Notes: generated from the sequence alone by a model not told the origin. 64,000 nt of DNA from Pontibacter flavimaris (GCF_001907195.1 NZ_LVWA01000013.1:1-64000), one strand, 5' to 3'. Shown: positions 36,801-46,181, counted from the first letter of the stretch. Program-made: numbers and translations.

Positions 36801-39065
36801 TTATAATTTCTTGGCTCGCAGCCTCAGGCTGTTGGTCACCACCGATACCGAACTCAGGGCCATGGCCGCGCCCGCGATCATCGGGCTCAGTAGGAAGCCA
36901 GTGAACGGAAACAGCACACCCGCTGCCACCGGAATACAGATCACGTTGTAGAAGAAGGCCCAGAACAGGTTCTGGTGGATCGTCTGCACCGTGGCCCGCG
37001 ACAGTTTCACGGCTTTGGCTACCTGCGTCAGGTCGGAGCGCATGAGCGTGATGCCGGCCACTTCCATGGCAATATCTGTGCCCTGCCCCATGGCTATACT
37101 TACGTCGGCAGTGGCAAGGGCTTGTGCATCGTTTATACCGTCGCCCACCATGGCCACTACCTTGCCTTCACCTTGCAGTTTTTTCACAAAATCAGATTTG
37201 TCCGTTGCCAGGAGCTCCGCCTGGAAATGATCGATGCCCACTTGCCTGGCTACGGCCTCGGCGGTTTGCCTGTTATCGCCTGTGAGCATGTATACTTCTA
37301 GCCCCGCCTCGTGCAGGGCTTTGATGCCTTCGGCGGCGGCAGGCTTAATCGGGTCGCTTACGGCAAACACGGCCAGCGCCTGTTCCGAGTTGGCAAAGAA
37401 GATAGCGGTCTTAGCATCCTCCTGCAGTTGCCGCGCCGCCTGCAGCAAGTGCTCCGGCAGCTGTACGTCCTGCTGACGTAGCAGCTTCTCATTTCCGGCC
37501 AGGTAGCGGGTGCCGTCAAAAGTGGCCTCAATCCCCAAACCCGTCAGACTGTTGAATGTATCCGGCTGCACGGCCTGCTGCCCCTGCTCCTTGTAGAAAG
37601 TATAAATCGCCTGGGCGATGGGGTGCTCCGACTGTGCCTCCATGGAGAAGAACAGGGTTTCGAGTTGCGCCTGCTCCGGCGTATCCTGCGCCCATACCAC
37701 ATCCGTCACAGAGGGCTTGCCCAGGGTGATGGTACCGGTCTTGTCAAGTATAACAGCGTTCACCTTATGCGCGTGCTCCAGGCTCTCAGCGTCTTTAATC
37801 AGAATGCCGTTCTCGGCACCACGTCCCACGCCCACCATAATCGCCGTGGGCGTAGCCAGGCCCAACGCACACGGACAGGCAATAACGAGCACCGAGATAG
37901 TAGAGAGCAGCGCCTCGGTCAGGTAAGCCTCGCCCCCGAACACCAGCCAGGCGGCAAAGGTAAGCAGGGCGATCACCAGCACGATAGGTACAAAGATACC
38001 TGCGATCTTATCCACCAGCTTCTGCACCGGGGCTTTGCTGCCCTGCGCCTCCTGCACCAGTCTGATGATGTGGGCCAGCATGGTTTCGCCACCTGTTTTC
38101 TGCGCAATCAGTTGCACACTGCCCTTCTGGTTAATGGTACCGGCATAAAGCAGATCGCCCGGATTCTTCTGTACCGGCAGCGGCTCCCCGCTCAGCATAC
38201 TTTCATCCACATACGTTGTACCGGAGGCTACCTCTCCATCCACGGGCACGCGCTCACCAGGCAGCAGCACGACGCGGTCCCCTAGCTGTACTTCCTCAAT
38301 CTTCAGCTCCATCTCGGTGCCGCTGCGCAGCACCCGCACGGTTTTGGGCTGCAGGCCCATCAGCTTTTTAATAGCCGATGAGCTGCGGTCCTTGGCGCCC
38401 TCCTCCAGGTACTTGCCCAGAAGTATAAACGCGATAATCACAGCCACCGCCTCGAAGTAGACGTGCGGCATCAGCCCCCTATCCAGGAAGAACTCCGGGT
38501 AAACCGTGTTGAAAACGCTGAAAATAAAAGCAATGCCCGTGCTCAGCGCCACCAGCGTGTCCATGTTGGCGCGGCCGTGCTTGGCCTGTGCCCAGGCGCC
38601 GGTGAAAAAGCGCTGCCCCGCCCATAGCAAAATCGGCGTGGTAAGTATGAGCATGGCCCAGTTGCCCCAGGCGAAGGTGTCGTGGAAGAACATGCCCAGT
38701 ACAAACACCGGAAAAGCCAGCACGCCGGCGATGATGGTTTTGCGCTTCAGGGCAGCCAGTGCGTTTGCCTGCCGCTCCTCCAACTCTTCCTGTGTGGTAT
38801 CCTCGATCAGGATATCAAAGCCGATCTCCTTCACGGTCTCGCGCAGTTGGGCCGGGTTTACTTCACTCTCGTCGTAGGCCACCTGCAGGGTCTTGCCAGC
38901 AAAGTTCACGTTTGCCTCTGCCACTCCCTCGCGTGCATTCAGCATACTTTGTATACTGTTGGCGCAGGAGGCACAGGTCATGCCCTCTACCGGAAAGGTG
39001 GCTTTGGTAAGCTTTCTATCTTTTACAGTTGCCATTTCTTTCATCATTATATCTGTTACAAACAT
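36801..39065 (-). CDS. copA: Copper-translocating P1B-type ATPase
   Basis: 754 residues: one N-terminal HMA domain (GMTCASC, Cys31 and Cys34), eight predicted membrane helices, the TGE-like actuator motif LSGEP (about 291), the transmembrane metal site CPC (397-399), the phosphorylation motif DKTGT (441-445) and the hinge GDGIND. This is the standard layout of Cu(I)-exporting CopA, with a single HMA domain. GGAAGG lies 4 bases before the ATG at 39065. A TATGTTTG box overlaps that codon, so translation may begin at 39047 instead. Together with the CopZ-like gene it forms a copper detoxification unit. No copper regulator gene is visible nearby. Confidence 0.93.
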   Translation of the reverse strand: MFVTDIMMKEMATVKDRKLTKATFPVEGMTCASCANSIQSMLNAREGVAEANVNFAGKTLQVAYDESEVNPAQLRETVKEIGFDILIEDTTQEELEERQANALAALKRKTIIAGVLAFPVFVLGMFFHDTFAWGNWAMLILTTPILLWAGQRFFTGAWAQAKHGRANMDTLVALSTGIAFIFSVFNTVYPEFFLDRGLMPHVYFEAVAVIIAFILLGKYLEEGAKDRSSSAIKKLMGLQPKTVRVLRSGTEMELKIEEVQLGDRVVLLPGERVPVDGEVASGTTYVDESMLSGEPLPVQKNPGDLLYAGTINQKGSVQLIAQKTGGETMLAHIIRLVQEAQGSKAPVQKLVDKIAGIFVPIVLVIALLTFAAWLVFGGEAYLTEALLSTISVLVIACPCALGLATPTAIMVGVGRGAENGILIKDAESLEHAHKVNAVILDKTGTITLGKPSVTDVVWAQDTPEQAQLETLFFSMEAQSEHPIAQAIYTFYKEQGQQAVQPDTFNSLTGLGIEATFDGTRYLAGNEKLLRQQDVQLPEHLLQAARQLQEDAKTAIFFANSEQALAVFAVSDPIKPAAAEGIKALHEAGLEVYMLTGDNRQTAEAVARQVGIDHFQAELLATDKSDFVKKLQGEGKVVAMVGDGINDAQALATADVSIAMGQGTDIAMEVAGITLMRSDLTQVAKAVKLSRATVQTIHQNLFWAFFYNVICIPVAAGVLFPFTGFLLSPMIAGAAMALSSVSVVTNSLRLRAKKL

Positions 39066-39360
39066 ACGCCTTCCAACCCGCCGTTGTGTTACACAATTCT
39101 TGCGAAGCCTTGCAAGTTTTCACGCTTTCCGCTTCTGCCTGTTTAAACCTGCACCCACGGACAAGTTGTACTTAAAAAAGTATGGCCACTGTAAAATGGC
39201 CTAACACCAATTATACTCCTCGGAGAAAAATAATCAATAATATATGTTTATAGGAATTGGCCTTGCAATCCCTTTATATATCCTTATTTTTAAAAGTTGA
39301 ATATTTCTTGCAGATATTTAATACAAGACACCTTTAGCACTACTGACGAAGACAGGTTAT

Positions 39361-42300
39361 TTGGAAGTGAAGGATACACAACAGGAGTATAATCGCGTTA
39401 TACGGTATATTGGTATTTCTTTCCTGAGCATGCTGGCTGCCGTGCTGCTGGTTTGCGCGTTCTTTTATATACAGACCAGGGAGGTCCAGGGCAAGTATAC
39501 GTCCAGCATGCAACACTCCTACCAACGGCTGGACCTGGTAAACAAACTCTTCCAGAACAAGGAACGAACGCAGGCTTTAGTGAGAGCCCACATTACGGCT
39601 GAAAGCAAGGCTGAGAAAGACAGCTTGCGGGGTGAACTTTCTCAGGCCTACAAAGCCAATGAGGCTACCATTCAGGAACTGCATCAGTTGCTGGAAGGGC
39701 GCGGGCACCTGCAGATTCTTCATAACCTGAGTACCGACCTGAAAAGCTATCACACCCACGTGGACAGCCTCCTCCGGCTATCCAATAATAGGCAAAGGGC
39801 GGCAGCGCTAGGTTATGAGGTTACCCAGCTGGCACCCTTTTACGCCCAACACCAGGCCCATCTCATTAGCCTCAACAACGAGCTGACCAACGCGGCGCGC
39901 GCCTATACCAATCAATTTTCCCCCGCCTTCTCGAACCTGGTGGATGATTACACTCTCCTGCTGCTGCTGGTAGTGCCGTTCATACTTTGGGCCTCCTTTG
40001 CCTTTAACCAGATAACAAAGCGCCTGCAGCACGAAAACCAACGCCTCAACAAAGAGATAAAGGAGCGGGAGGCGCTGCAGCAGAACCTGAGGTTCACCCA
40101 GCGACACTTCAAGCGCCTCTTCGAGCAGAACCCGATCCCGATGTTCGTGTATGATCAGCATACGTTCAGATTTCTGGAAGTGAATGAGGCTGCGGTACAG
40201 GAGTATGGGTTCACGCAGGAGGAGTTTCTGCAGCTTACCGTTTTCGACATCCTGCCCGAGGAGGAAAAGGAGGCGGTCAGAAACCGCATCAGCCGCATGG
40301 ACAAAGCTGCTGACGATAACAACGTGGGGGTGAAGCACATGCGCAAGGATGGCTCCGTATTCCGGGTTTTGCTGCGGTCTCATGCGTTCAAGGCAAAGAA
40401 AGGCGTGTACCCACGGCTCGTTACCTCTGAGAACATACAGAAGCAGGAGGAGTTTATTGCGACCCTGGCAAAGAGCGAGAAGCAGCTGCGTGAGGTAAGC
40501 TCCAGCATACCGGGCGCCGTGTACCAATTCCAGGTGGAGGGGGGAAGCAAAATGACCTTCCCGTTTGTGAGCGATGGCATAACAGGCCTTTTTGGCGTGA
40601 CGCCGGAGGAAGTATACAGCAACCCGAACGTTCTTTTCGAAGCCGTGCACCCACATGACCTGGACGAGGTGGGGCAAAGTATAGCCGCCGCCACCGCAAG
40701 CTTTCTCCCCTGGGTACAGGACCTGCGCATCTGGAACAAAGCCAGGCGGAAGTGGACCTGGATTCGCGGCCACGGCCTGCCTTCCTCCAACAAAGACGGC
40801 ATCATGCTCTACAACGGCACTTTCATCGATATAACAGACCAGAAAGAGGCACAGGAGAAGCTGGTGGCCAGTGAGGCGAACCTGCGCGCCCTGCTCGACA
40901 GCTCGCCCCAGGCCATTTACCTGCTGGACAAGGATCTGAACGTACTGCTTTATAACGCCGTGGCCGCCGAGGAGGTGAGGAAGCTGGCGCTAAAGGAACT
41001 GCAACCGGGCCAGAACATGCTGGACCTTACCACTGAGGAAGAGAGGGCAACCCTGATCGAAAGCCACGCGCGGGCGCTGCAAGGCAAGCCAACACAGTAC
41101 GAAACCGGTTGCGGTGAGCTGTGGTTTGAGGTAGCCTTCCGCCCGGTGCTCACCCATGACCGGCAGGTTATCTCCGTGGCCCTGAGTATTCACGATATCT
41201 CCGAGCAGCGGAACATCATCAGTGCCATTAAGAACAGCGAGGCGCAGCTGGCACGCGCGCAGAACCTGGCCAGGATCGGCAGCTGGGAGTATGACCTGCT
41301 GCGCGACAGCCTGAGCATCTCTGACAACCTGTACACCATCTACGGCGTCTCCCCTGAGTCCTTCTCAGTCACGTTTAACAGCCTGCAGGCCTTTTTCCAC
41401 CCCGAAGACAGGGACAGTGCGCTGCAGGACTACGAGCGCATGCTGGAGGAGAAAACGATCGTATCCACGGAGCACCGCATCCGGCTGCGGGATGGCTCTG
41501 AGAAATACCTGCACCAGACCATGGAGCCCCTGCTGAACTATGAGGGCCAGGTAGTCAAAGTGCTCGGCACTACCCAGGACATAACCGAGCACAAGGCAAG
41601 GGAGCAGGAGATCAGCGAGGCCAAGGACCGCTTCCAGTCTACGATTGAGAACATCCCGGAAATCATACTTTCTGCCGATGCACAAATGCGTGTTTCCTAC
41701 ATCAGCCCGCAATGTGGCGAGATAACGGGCTACACCGAGAAAGACTTTACGCAGCAGCACCTGTGGCCGGAGGTAGTGCATAAAGATGATCTGCCTTTGC
41801 TGCAGGAGCGGCTGCAGGAGGAGGTGCAGCAGGGCAAGAAGACACAGCAGGAGATACGCATCATCACCCGCGACGGCAGGCAGAAGTGGGTGCTGCTGCG
41901 GATGTCGCCCATGCTAGGCAAGAACCGGGAAGTGCTGCGCATCGACGTCTCGGCGGCAGACATTACCGACCGCAAGCAGGAGGAAGCCAAGCGCACCCTG
42001 CTCACGGAGCAGCTGCAGGTGCAGAACCAGAACCTGCAGCAGTTCGCCTACATCGTGTCGCACAACCTGCGTGCGCCCATCGCCAACATCATGGGCCTTA
42101 CCAGCATCTACGACCGCGCGCGGCCGGAGGCGGACTTGAACAAGCACATTATAGACAACCTGGGCCAGTCGGCGCGGCACCTGGACAACACCATCCGCGA
42201 CCTGAACCATATCCTGACCGTGCGCGGCCAGATTCTGAATGTTTCGGAGCAGGTTTGCTTCGAGGAACTGCTCCAGGACATCCTCAAAAGTATATCCATC

Positions 42301-42687
42301 GAGCTGGAAAGCACCCAGGCCATCGTTGCATACGATTTCAGCCACGCCCCCTCCATCCTATCGCTGAGGAGCTACATCCATAGTGTTTTCCAAAACCTGC
42401 TGACGAACGCGCTGAAGTACCGGGATCCGCAGCGGAAGCCTGAGATTTGTATAAGAACTTATAAACAAAAGGATTATATTTGCATCGAAATCTCCGACAA
42501 TGGACTGGGGATTGATCTTTCAAAGGTAAAAGGCAAGCTTTTCGGCCTCTACAAACGCTTTCATCAGCACATTGAGGGCAGGGGCCTGGGGTTGCACCTT
42601 GTAAAAACCCAGGTGGATCTACTGGGCGGTAAAATTGAGGTAGACAGCCGGGTAGGTGAAGGCACTACGTTTAAGATCTATATATAA
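39361..42687 (+). CDS. Membrane sensor histidine kinase with multiple PAS domains
   Basis: About 1108 residues. Two membrane helices (about 16-37 and 195-215) enclose a helical extracytoplasmic sensor of the four-helix-bundle type. Five PAS/PAC-like modules follow (about 240-350, 370-480, 490-600, 620-740, 750-870). Then come the dimerisation helix with the H-box FAYIVSHNLRAPIAN (phospho-His901), the N-box NLLTNALKYRD, the G1 box DNGLGID (Asp1046) and the G2 box GRGLGLHLV. The start is uncertain: TTG at 39361 or GTG at 39367. The response regulator gene begins 14 bases later. The signal sensed is unknown. Confidence 0.9.
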   Translation: MEVKDTQQEYNRVIRYIGISFLSMLAAVLLVCAFFYIQTREVQGKYTSSMQHSYQRLDLVNKLFQNKERTQALVRAHITAESKAEKDSLRGELSQAYKANEATIQELHQLLEGRGHLQILHNLSTDLKSYHTHVDSLLRLSNNRQRAAALGYEVTQLAPFYAQHQAHLISLNNELTNAARAYTNQFSPAFSNLVDDYTLLLLLVVPFILWASFAFNQITKRLQHENQRLNKEIKEREALQQNLRFTQRHFKRLFEQNPIPMFVYDQHTFRFLEVNEAAVQEYGFTQEEFLQLTVFDILPEEEKEAVRNRISRMDKAADDNNVGVKHMRKDGSVFRVLLRSHAFKAKKGVYPRLVTSENIQKQEEFIATLAKSEKQLREVSSSIPGAVYQFQVEGGSKMTFPFVSDGITGLFGVTPEEVYSNPNVLFEAVHPHDLDEVGQSIAAATASFLPWVQDLRIWNKARRKWTWIRGHGLPSSNKDGIMLYNGTFIDITDQKEAQEKLVASEANLRALLDSSPQAIYLLDKDLNVLLYNAVAAEEVRKLALKELQPGQNMLDLTTEEERATLIESHARALQGKPTQYETGCGELWFEVAFRPVLTHDRQVISVALSIHDISEQRNIISAIKNSEAQLARAQNLARIGSWEYDLLRDSLSISDNLYTIYGVSPESFSVTFNSLQAFFHPEDRDSALQDYERMLEEKTIVSTEHRIRLRDGSEKYLHQTMEPLLNYEGQVVKVLGTTQDITEHKAREQEISEAKDRFQSTIENIPEIILSADAQMRVSYISPQCGEITGYTEKDFTQQHLWPEVVHKDDLPLLQERLQEEVQQGKKTQQEIRIITRDGRQKWVLLRMSPMLGKNREVLRIDVSAADITDRKQEEAKRTLLTEQLQVQNQNLQQFAYIVSHNLRAPIANIMGLTSIYDRARPEADLNKHIIDNLGQSARHLDNTIRDLNHILTVRGQILNVSEQVCFEELLQDILKSISIELESTQAIVAYDFSHAPSILSLRSYIHSVFQNLLTNALKYRDPQRKPEICIRTYKQKDYICIEISDNGLGIDLSKVKGKLFGLYKRFHQHIEGRGLGLHLVKTQVDLLGGKIEVDSRVGEGTTFKIYI

Positions 42688-42701
42688 ATCAGGCTTAGGG
42701 A

Positions 42702-43109
42702 ATGGATATGCTAAAAAAGGTGGTTCTTATTGATGATGATCAGATCAACAACTTTGTGTGCGAGACGATCATCAGAAGTGAAAACTTTGCGGAGCGGGTA
42801 ATGAGCTTTGAGTGGGCGGAGGATGCGCTGAACAACCTGAAACAGGTGGCAGTGCAGAATCCGGAGGAGTTTCCCGACCTTATCTTCCTGGATATAAATA
42901 TGCCGGGCATGGATGGCTGGCGGTTTCTGGAGGAGTACAGGAAACTGCCGGAGCAGGCCACCAAAAAGTGCAGCCTTTTCATGCTATCCTCGGCAGTGGA
43001 CAGAGAAGACATTATCTGCGCCAAAACACATGCCGAGGTACGGGACTTCTTCTCCAAGCCGCTCTCCCCGGAGATCCTGAACCTGATCCGGGAGGATTAT
43101 ATTTCCTAG
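42702..43109 (+). CDS. Single-domain response regulator
   Basis: 135 residues, only a receiver domain, no output domain. Acidic residues in LIDDDQIN (about 9-16), the phosphoacceptor Asp64 in FLDINMPGMDGW, the Ser in MLSSAVD (about 99-105) and the Lys in FSKPLSPE (about 119) fill the known receiver positions. It most likely takes its phosphate from the histidine kinase just upstream (14-base gap, same operon) and passes the signal through protein contacts. Receivers of this short type (Rcp1/Spo0F-like) often act on phosphorelays or on other enzymes. Confidence 0.92.
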   Translation: MDMLKKVVLIDDDQINNFVCETIIRSENFAERVMSFEWAEDALNNLKQVAVQNPEEFPDLIFLDINMPGMDGWRFLEEYRKLPEQATKKCSLFMLSSAVDREDIICAKTHAEVRDFFSKPLSPEILNLIREDYIS

Positions 43110-43135
43110 CCTCCTGCCACCGCAAATTATACTTG

Positions 43136-43161
43136 GCCACTGTGATAACAGTGGCTTTTTT
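43136..43161 (+). terminator. Terminator of the two-component operon
   Basis: GCCACTG / CAGTGGC stem of 7 bp with a 6-base loop, then TTTTTT. The rest of the 301-base gap to the next gene is strongly AT-rich with no gene seen. Confidence 0.88.
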
Positions 43162-43410
43162 ATGCCTCTCCCCTATCCTTCCGGCTACTCATCCGTACAC
43201 TGAATAACTCACAAACTACTATATACCATAATATAAATATTAGAATATTAAATTTAACATTCCTGAATATATTTAATATTTATAATAAATAATACACAAC
43301 ATATCTGTTTTCGGGTGCGTAATGTTAAATAACTTCCAGAGGCGCTATATAGCTATATTGCAGCTTTCGTGGGAGTCTTAACTTAACTTATAATTTAGCT
43401 TACTATCCCT

Positions 43411-43791
43411 ATGAAAAACGTTTTACTAGTTATTGCCGCTTTCCTTATCAGTACCGCATCCTTTGCCCAGTCACCCTTTAAATTGAGCCGGGAGGCCGAA
43501 GAGCGCTGCACCCAGATTACCCGCGCCATGGCGCAGGAGCTTCGCCTGAACGAGCTTGGCTACATTAAACTGAAGGAGCTGAACCGCGAGCGCATGCTTG
43601 CCACGCAGGAGATCCTGAGCAACCACAGCAACGACACACACCTTTTGGAGCAGAAACTGGAAGAGCTGGCCGCCTCCTACGACCAGAACGTAACCTCCTT
43701 CCTGAACTCTAACCAACTGCAGGCCTACGCCAACTATAAAAACCAGCCGGCACCTTCCGGCCGATTTGTGGCCGTAACCAACGAGGAGTAA
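43411..43791 (+). CDS. Small exported helical protein, Spy/CpxP-like architecture
   Basis: 126 residues. The signal peptide is MKNVLLVIAAFLISTASFAQ. The mature part is helical and charged, with an LRLNELGYIKLKELNRER region and a C-terminal LNSNQLQAYANY. It resembles the protein encoded at 48345-48776 in layout (AxxLRL near the start, L-x3-Q-x3-Y near the end). Such small periplasmic Bacteroidota proteins are loosely like the Spy/CpxP chaperone family, but the similarity is only structural in kind. Its function is unknown. Confidence 0.75.
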   Translation: MKNVLLVIAAFLISTASFAQSPFKLSREAEERCTQITRAMAQELRLNELGYIKLKELNRERMLATQEILSNHSNDTHLLEQKLEELAASYDQNVTSFLNSNQLQAYANYKNQPAPSGRFVAVTNEE

Positions 43792-43810
43792 ACCCGCAAC
43801 ACCCCAAGAT

Positions 43811-43842
43811 GAAGAAGGCCGCCACACCTGTCGGCCTTCTTC
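43811..43842 (+). terminator. Hairpin after the small exported protein gene
   Basis: GAAGAAGGCCG / CGGCCTTCTTC, an 11-bp perfect stem with a 10-base loop but no T run. It may be the upper part of a double terminator with the palindrome just downstream. Confidence 0.55.
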
Positions 43843-43853
43843 GAACGGAATAG

Positions 43854-43905
43854 CTTTAAAAGCAGGAGGGGGAGCCGATATCGGCTCCCCCTCCTGCTTT
43901 TAAAG
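43854..43905. terminator. Perfect 52-base palindrome, bidirectional terminator
   Basis: Bases 43854-43879 are the exact reverse complement of 43880-43905, with no loop bases and no mismatch. AAAA/TTTT flanks the GC-rich core on both sides, as expected of a terminator used by both convergent genes. Confidence 0.85.
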
Positions 43906-43916
43906 TATGGCCGAGC

Positions 43917-44288
43917 TTACCTGCGGCTGTAATCGGCGTCGTCAGGTCTTTTCTCGTCCTCCCCCAGCGGCTGGTCGCCGCGGCGGATTCCGGCCACATC
44001 ATCGTCCATGCCCGTATCGCTGCCCTCGAACTCGAAGCCCGGTCCCTGCGCGGTGGCCTCATGGTTTTTGGGGTCGTTGGCGCCGTAACCGGTGGTTTCG
44101 TTTCCACCAATGTGCAGGTTCTTGAGTTTGTCTTTCTGGCCGGCCCGCTCGGTATATCCCTCTGGTCCTATATTCCTTTTGGCCGACGGATCGGGGTTAT
44201 TGCCCATACTTACGCGCTTGTTGTAATCGCTGTGCACGTTTTTCTCTTCCGAGGGAGCCTTCTTTTTATCTTCTTCTCTATTGTTCAT
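43917..44288 (-). CDS. Hypothetical hydrophilic low-complexity protein
   Basis: 123 residues from the ATG at 44288. The frame is open 22 codons further upstream, but those residues have a different composition. The protein is very hydrophilic, rich in Asp, Glu, Gly, Asn and Lys, with no signal peptide or membrane segment, and probably unstructured. Recognisable pieces are GNNPDPSAKRNIG and HIGGNETTGYG. It has no known domain that I can name. Composition is reminiscent of stress-related disordered proteins, but that is only an impression. It ends against a bidirectional palindrome terminator. Confidence 0.65.
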   Translation of the reverse strand: MNNREEDKKKAPSEEKNVHSDYNKRVSMGNNPDPSAKRNIGPEGYTERAGQKDKLKNLHIGGNETTGYGANDPKNHEATAQGPGFEFEGSDTGMDDDVAGIRRGDQPLGEDEKRPDDADYSRR

Positions 44289-44480
44289 CGTTGAAGTCTG
44301 GTTAGTTACACACAGGTATACGCTGCATTGTATGGCTGGTTGGCTGCCCCACACTCATACTTTACATAATGTAGCAACCGAATACTGCCGCAATAAGTCT
44401 TTTTCCTATGGCACCGGCGCATTGTGTTGCAAGGGTGCCTTGCCAAAGTATAAGCATTCAGCACCAGGCTGATCCAGACG

Positions 44481-44504
44481 AAGTATAAGTATAAGTATAA
44501 GTAT
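44481..44504 (+). repeat. Tandem array of AAGTAT
   Basis: Four perfect head-to-tail copies of AAGTAT, followed by AAA, with another AAGTATG at 44515. It is the only tandem arrangement of the dispersed word seen in this window. It lies about 30 bases upstream of a candidate -7 box. Confidence 0.9.
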
Positions 44505-44532
44505 AAACTGCGGCAAGTATGGGCTGTTCCTT

Positions 44533-44540
44533 TATCTTTG
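44533..44540 (+). promoter_or_regulatory. Candidate -7 box
   Basis: TATCTTTG matches the Bacteroidota -7 consensus TAnnTTTG about 75 bases upstream of the small membrane protein gene. No clear -33 TTTG. The tandem AAGTAT array lies just upstream. Confidence 0.45.
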
Positions 44541-44614
44541 CCTAAAGTTAGCCTGGATGGCACCTCTCCTGCCTGAAAAGCGTTAGCAAGACATTAACCC
44601 ACAAAGAGCAACGC

Positions 44615-44839
44615 ATGAAGCTTTCCAAGATTTACGACCCGCGGGAGATGAACTCTTACCAGTTTGTGGCCACCACCGGCCTGGTGATGACCATTTTGGC
44701 CAACTTAATTCTGCTGCTGCTGGGCAAGACCGTGGAGAACTTTAACGCGCTGTATATCTGCTGGCTATTGTTCTTCACCCTCGGCACCATCGCTAACTTC
44801 AACAGCAAGCCCGGCGGCGACGATCACCACCATCATTAA
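44615..44839 (+). CDS. Small two-helix membrane protein
   Basis: 74 residues with two predicted membrane helices (about 17-38 and 46-62) and a short polar tail GGDDHHHH. The N terminus (MKLSKIYDPREMNSYQFVA) is polar. No known family recognised. The natural run of four His at the C terminus, after two Asp, could bind a metal, but this is a guess. The gene has its own candidate promoter and ends 5 bases before the convergent alpha/beta hydrolase gene. Confidence 0.7.
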   Translation: MKLSKIYDPREMNSYQFVATTGLVMTILANLILLLLGKTVENFNALYICWLLFFTLGTIANFNSKPGGDDHHHH

Positions 44840-44844
44840 CAGCG

Positions 44845-45843
44845 CTACTGCCTCAGAAACTGCAGCAACTCCCTGTGGAACCGCTCTGTGGCCTCCAGGT
44901 GCGGAATGTGGCCCACTTTTTCCAGCTCTACCAGTTTAGCTCCGGGTATAGCCTTCGCCGTTTGCTTGCCGAGCTGCGGATACTGGCCATGCTCCTTTAG
45001 CTTTTGCTTGTCTTCAATAAAGCCTTTGCCCACAATCGTGCGGTCCTCCTGCCCAATCAAAACAAGCGTAGGCGCCTTTACCTGCCCGAATTCATACACC
45101 ACCGGCTGCTGATAGATCATGTCATAAGTCAGCGCCGACACTTTGGCAACCTTCGGAAAATCGGGATGGCTGATCTGGGCGGCCGGCACCTGCACCCACT
45201 CCTCGTAGGCGGGCTTCCAGGAAGTATAGTAGGTCTGGTGATAGTTTTTAATGGCCTCCGCCGTCTGCTTCTGCTCCGACTGGTACAGCTCCTGCAGGTT
45301 CTTGTAAGGCACGAACACACGGTAATCCTCCAGGCCGATCGGGTTCTCCAGCACCAGCTTCGTCGTCAGACCGGGGTACATCAGCGCGAAGCGCGTAGCC
45401 ACCATGCCACCCATCGAGTGGCCCACCACCGCCACCTGCTTTATCCCTAGCTGCTGCAAAAGCCGCTGCGTGTTCTGGGCCAGCTGGTGGAAAGTATAAT
45501 GTATCTCCGGCTTATCCGATTTCCCGAAGCCAAGCTGATCCGGCACTATCACCCTGAACCCGTTCTCCGACAGGAACTGGATCGTCTGCCGCCAGTAGGC
45601 ACCCATAAAGTTCTTACCATGCAGGAGCAGCACCGTCTGCGGGTTCTGCACCTTTTTAGCCGGGGCCACATCCATATAAGCCATTTTATACTTCTGTCCC
45701 TCTACCTCCGCCTCAAAATACTTTACCTCATGCGGGTAGTTGTACCCATCCAGGGTGGCGTTGAGGGAGGCGGGTACTTGTTGTGCCTGCACGGCCCAGG
45801 CAAAGGCCAGCATGCTTAGCAGCAGTAAGGGTAGACGTTTCAT
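44845..45843 (-). CDS. Exported alpha/beta hydrolase
   Basis: 332 residues with a signal peptide (MKRLPLLLLSMLAFAWAVQAQ). The alpha/beta hydrolase fold shows an oxyanion loop LLLHGKNFMGAYW (about 72-84), the nucleophile elbow GHSMGG (Ser about 143), an Asp in GQEDRT (about 268) and the catalytic His in VGHIPH (about 311-316). Length is normal for epoxide-hydrolase or proline-iminopeptidase-like enzymes. The substrate cannot be predicted. It is probably periplasmic. Confidence 0.88.
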   Translation of the reverse strand: MKRLPLLLLSMLAFAWAVQAQQVPASLNATLDGYNYPHEVKYFEAEVEGQKYKMAYMDVAPAKKVQNPQTVLLLHGKNFMGAYWRQTIQFLSENGFRVIVPDQLGFGKSDKPEIHYTFHQLAQNTQRLLQQLGIKQVAVVGHSMGGMVATRFALMYPGLTTKLVLENPIGLEDYRVFVPYKNLQELYQSEQKQTAEAIKNYHQTYYTSWKPAYEEWVQVPAAQISHPDFPKVAKVSALTYDMIYQQPVVYEFGQVKAPTLVLIGQEDRTIVGKGFIEDKQKLKEHGQYPQLGKQTAKAIPGAKLVELEKVGHIPHLEATERFHRELLQFLRQ

Positions 45844-45860
45844 GGGAAAGCGTTTTGTAC

Positions 45861-46097
45861 AGTTTGCTTAACTACTTCAACGGATAATTGTTCCGGAATC
45901 GTCGGATCGCGGAGTAGCAACTGATGTGGAAGTATGATTATGAGGCCCGGGTAGCGTTTTCAGCAGCCGCCAGTCGCTTTCCAACGCCCTGATGAAAAAC
46001 TCCTCCAAAAAATTCCCCTTACGAGAAAGCGTCTTAAGCAGAAGATAGCATCTGCCTTTACAGGAAGCCCGTTGCCAGGTTTGGTAGCGGGCTTTTT
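45861..46097 (+). ncRNA. Candidate small RNA with its own terminator
   Basis: A hairpin AAGCCCG ... GCGGGCTT (46065-46094) followed by TTTTTT looks like a plus-strand terminator, yet no plus-strand gene lies upstream within the gap (45844-46220). About 190 bases earlier, TTTG followed 18 bases later by TAATTGTT is a weak promoter-like pair. No known RNA family recognised. No coding frame of note. Confidence 0.3.
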
Positions 46098-46159
46098 TAG
46101 TTTTCAGGACACTTGTTATACCTGGCGCTGCTCTACGGCCTGCCGGAAAGTATAAAAAA

Positions 46160-46181
46160 GCCCACCGCAGCTGCGGTGGGC
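46160..46181 (-). terminator. Terminator of the beta-barrel protein gene
   Basis: GCCCACCGCAG / CTGCGGTGGGC is a perfect 22-base palindrome. On the minus strand it is followed by TTTTTT. It stands 40 bases after the stop codon at 46221. Confidence 0.85.

Noticed and set aside
44481..44504. CRISPR-like tandem repeat
   Set aside because: The units are 6 bases with no spacers. It is a simple tandem repeat.
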